Positions 62,701-64,000 of a DNA stretch of 64,000 nt are shown in pieces. The stretch spans positions 60,600 through 124,599 of the forward strand of contig SMSO01000031.1 in NCBI GenBank assembly GCA_004764695.1. The letters run 5' to 3'. The notes beneath the pieces are model-generated. The model made no database searches. It was not told the DNA's origin and was given only the letters and a program-made list of their open reading frames with translations. How positions within the stretch are numbered: the first letter of the stretch is position 1; the number at the start of each line of letters is the position of its first letter. This stretch comes from Schizochytrium sp. TIO01 (taxonomy: Eukaryota > Sar > Bigyra > Thraustochytrida > Thraustochytriidae). Both the position numbers and the translations under genes were made by a program.

Positions 62701-63894
62701 GGTATGAAGAACCTCGGCCAGGGTTTTCGCATGCAAAATTGGAAATTTGACATTGTTGGATCTACTGCTTACTTTCTTATGATCTGCAGTTTTTTTCCTC
62801 GCTGTAATCTCGACCACATCATCAAAGCACCGAGATTCTATCCTGAAGGTCTTCATGCGTTTGGATCAGAAATCTTGCTTGTTTTTGGCGAACTGTTCTC
62901 TGATGCTGTGGTGTCCCTGATTGCTACTATTGGTATCTTCATTGTGTCATTTTCCTTCGCAGACTACCATTATGGCTTATTCCGCCAAGTGATTATTGCT
63001 ACTGTGCATACCCTCGCACACGTTTTCTGTGCAGTTTCGCTGTTCCTTTTACTCGAAATTGTTGCAGAACTGTCCATCCAAGACGGACTCGCAGGTCGTG
63101 GCTATGATTCAATCTTCGAAATGTTTCAGAGCTTTGAGAGACGCACCATGCCTGAAGCATGGTGGACCACTGGTCTTTTGGAGACCTCGCTGCGCTCAAT
63201 ATTGAGAGTCTTTGATCTTCCTGAGAATATGGCCACAACTCGCGTTCAGGTATGCCAAGGCAAGGTGCCGCGCCCAGGTGATAGTTGCCCTTTACCCTCA
63301 CTAGATTCGCTCTCTCGGTTTGATATTTTCAGCTACTACCTTGGCAACTATTTGTACATGTACATTGTTGCTGCAGATCTCTGTGCAATGATCTTCGGCC
63401 TTTACTTGTACATTTGCGTCACATTTTTCAAGCTGCACTGGAATGAGGCCTTTTCAGCAATTCGTTGTGAGGACTACAAGACATTCATGCGCTTTCACAT
63501 TGACACTAACGGTGACCTACATGTCTACGTTCTCGGTATTGATCGTGTTCCCCGTAAGTGGCGAGATGACGCGCGCTGGACTTCCACCTGGTCCCGTCTT
63601 TTGAGTAAACATCTTACCTCAGGCAAGTCAAGCATTGATGAGTTTGACCCATCAGTTGCTTCATTTGGAGCAGAGTTTCCAAGTCGCTGGATTCCGGCAT
63701 ACACGCGCAACCGAAAACATCGTAAGAAGCAAGAGCCTCGTATCGTGGACTACTTTTGCATTCCAAAGAAGAAGAGATGGACTAAATTGCGTCGCGGCCA
63801 ATCCACCATTGCTAAGCGGGATTGGTGGGAGCCATTCGATAATCTCGAACAGCGCAAGTTTATCCGTCGGGTTCCGTCAATGGCTGTTTCCTAA
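59770..63894 (+). CDS. Membrane-anchored calcineurin-like metallophosphoesterase
   Basis: 1374 aa in one exon with a good ATG context (CACCATGTCGG). Hydrophobic segments lie at about residues 44-60, 70-85, 98-140, 155-177 and 260-285, and several more after residue 1000 (e.g. LFSDAVVSLIATIGIFIVSF). A long acidic, Lys-rich cytosolic-type loop spans 300-400. The phosphoesterase domain shows all metal motifs: DTGDG (about 551), GGDLAYP (616), GNHDW (782), SHEP (863) and GDVHNY (908). The segment WFDWLADTGDGGNSTYAVAR is typical of a family of large membrane metallophosphoesterases in plants, fungi and protists. Substrate is unknown. A low-complexity Ser-rich insert (about 640-770) separates the second and third motifs. 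It is the last gene in the window and appears complete. Confidence 0.85.
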   Translation: MSAAAEVRERLVRWIEEHIGKVPGTSKDMNSLSREGQSIRWLAVLLGLMLFSYEAIMPLVNSQRSLYMDLRFGLIVWLFVAAMLHMPMMPTELEDYPSLPFISFFILLLVVTHITLAAFTMLHHLICWMLQLCFPQIAEFLWVPGLRSVRSFKVILKGSILLSASVSLVFAYCGTMPETSSTECIVDSTTSRELQGDDANASEGANSCRTGNMVPLEGMIHDMTSMVCRRIMPELDVLWGQIGDDGTFNFSVLGIDLGQFSLLESPVGLLWLSGVAIWATYYTLRRTKRINQTLQRRARKRRLEKELKEAGADADTDTDGEAEDDNQQPAEEGSADADSANNSPRSSEDAKKSGTKAKTKKNDKKRSKKLIEEALEKEKNIEDALEDELSDGEYEEYEEVIARGLASDTKRRKREAAPTNFMPMAEWYSLALTRTAFDLLISMKLFLGRFDMRVMQAAIGDGPSTLRGNEMPPSHFSTRNNRTPGSIDEDGAFGFDDDGYTTANSSRRGVRDGKQACADSKASHKSQCQPGEPIVDDRYADMDELWFDWLADTGDGGNSTYAVARAVAQPSLTVPLNSSLNADIEADKSADESTKDKKNQPTPVKTLKRGDLLILGGDLAYPTPSLEEYASRLFLPFEYAMEPPISYHRDDISLAKNIHEDTLFSSRLSLLGSQGIQPTAYSLPATRERSMSNENLHKSARGSPLGSLSPASPLSGGVLRQQSEIFQLGELSEASTSTMGGSQRSLLRNTRSSTSDCSEENSDEDSSKRMWKGPPCAYAIPGNHDWFDGLGTFMQCICYRDWFGGWRLPQTKSYFALKLSHGWWVFGLDFALEDDIDGLQYQYFASVAHHCLGDHDQVILCSHEPTWVLDAYLNDPHPEDQPISRTSKNLKQLMRRHLRGRVAMRIAGDVHNYMRHDAEEPLRESALRAGAAPHVIVSGGGGAFLHPTHPFPERFKETGAYYNLQSAYPTFSESRMIGMKNLGQGFRMQNWKFDIVGSTAYFLMICSFFPRCNLDHIIKAPRFYPEGLHAFGSEILLVFGELFSDAVVSLIATIGIFIVSFSFADYHYGLFRQVIIATVHTLAHVFCAVSLFLLLEIVAELSIQDGLAGRGYDSIFEMFQSFERRTMPEAWWTTGLLETSLRSILRVFDLPENMATTRVQVCQGKVPRPGDSCPLPSLDSLSRFDIFSYYLGNYLYMYIVAADLCAMIFGLYLYICVTFFKLHWNEAFSAIRCEDYKTFMRFHIDTNGDLHVYVLGIDRVPRKWRDDARWTSTWSRLLSKHLTSGKSSIDEFDPSVASFGAEFPSRWIPAYTRNRKHRKKQEPRIVDYFCIPKKKRWTKLRRGQSTIAKRDWWEPFDNLEQRKFIRRVPSMAVS

Positions 63895-64000
63895 TAATAT
63901 AGTCCTTTGATAGCCTTTAGTTTAGTTCAGCGGATCCCTTTGTATGATATACTCTGACTAGAGACAATATGAAAGCAAAGTCGTGTCTAGTATGAAGAAA
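63895..64000. other. 3' flank of the metallophosphoesterase gene
   Basis: 106 nt after the stop codon; nothing distinct. Confidence 0.4.

Overview
The window is nuclear DNA from a eukaryote with flagellated cells. It contains GT-AG introns, two dispersed 5S rRNA genes with RNA polymerase III signals, many tetranucleotide microsatellites, and long intergenic gaps without operons. Most genes are long single exons. The gene content (an LRR-Roc-COR GTPase, RBR-like ubiquitin ligases, 7TM proteins, a DNAAF9/Shulin-like dynein assembly factor) suggests a heterotrophic protist. A stramenopile, perhaps a labyrinthulomycete/thraustochytrid, is my best guess, but no marker in the window settles it.

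Region 1 (1.6-19 kb) is the most striking part. Two large multi-exon genes lie head to head. On the minus strand (9851 to 1653) is an LRR-Roc-COR-TIR protein of about 1201 aa. On the plus strand (11660 to 18982) is an LRR-kinase-RING/RBR-like protein of about 1263 aa. In both, every 28-residue leucine-rich repeat is encoded by its own phase-2 exon (84 nt, one of 96 nt), and the exons are separated by nearly identical introns. I reconstructed 12 such exons in the first gene and 10 in the second; both reading frames stay open through all junctions and lengths are multiples of three. Differences between repeat copies are concentrated in the few codons for the exposed beta-strand face of the LRR. 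This resembles the exon-shuffled LRR-ROCO genes reported from the brown alga Ectocarpus. The pair looks like a modular, rapidly diversifying recognition locus. A 5S rRNA gene sits between the two heads.

Region 2 (19-25 kb) holds a second RING/RBR-like gene that shares its C-terminal module with the kinase gene, a second 5S gene, and an EGF-7TM gene on the minus strand.

Region 3 (25-41 kb) is gene-poor. It carries four dispersed minus-strand paralogues of a GPCR-like 7TM family, and a coiled-coil gene on the plus strand.

Region 4 (41-51 kb) carries three plus-strand genes for small cysteine-rich single-pass membrane proteins, two of them clear paralogues, and a four-TM membrane protein.

Region 5 (51-64 kb) looks like housekeeping: a DNAAF9-like gene (minus), a secreted GxGYxYP-family protein (plus), and a membrane-anchored calcineurin-like metallophosphoesterase (plus), preceded by 2 kb rich in microsatellites.

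Gene models are from reading the sequence only. Splice sites are inferred from consensus, frame and repeat logic. No database search or transcript data were available.
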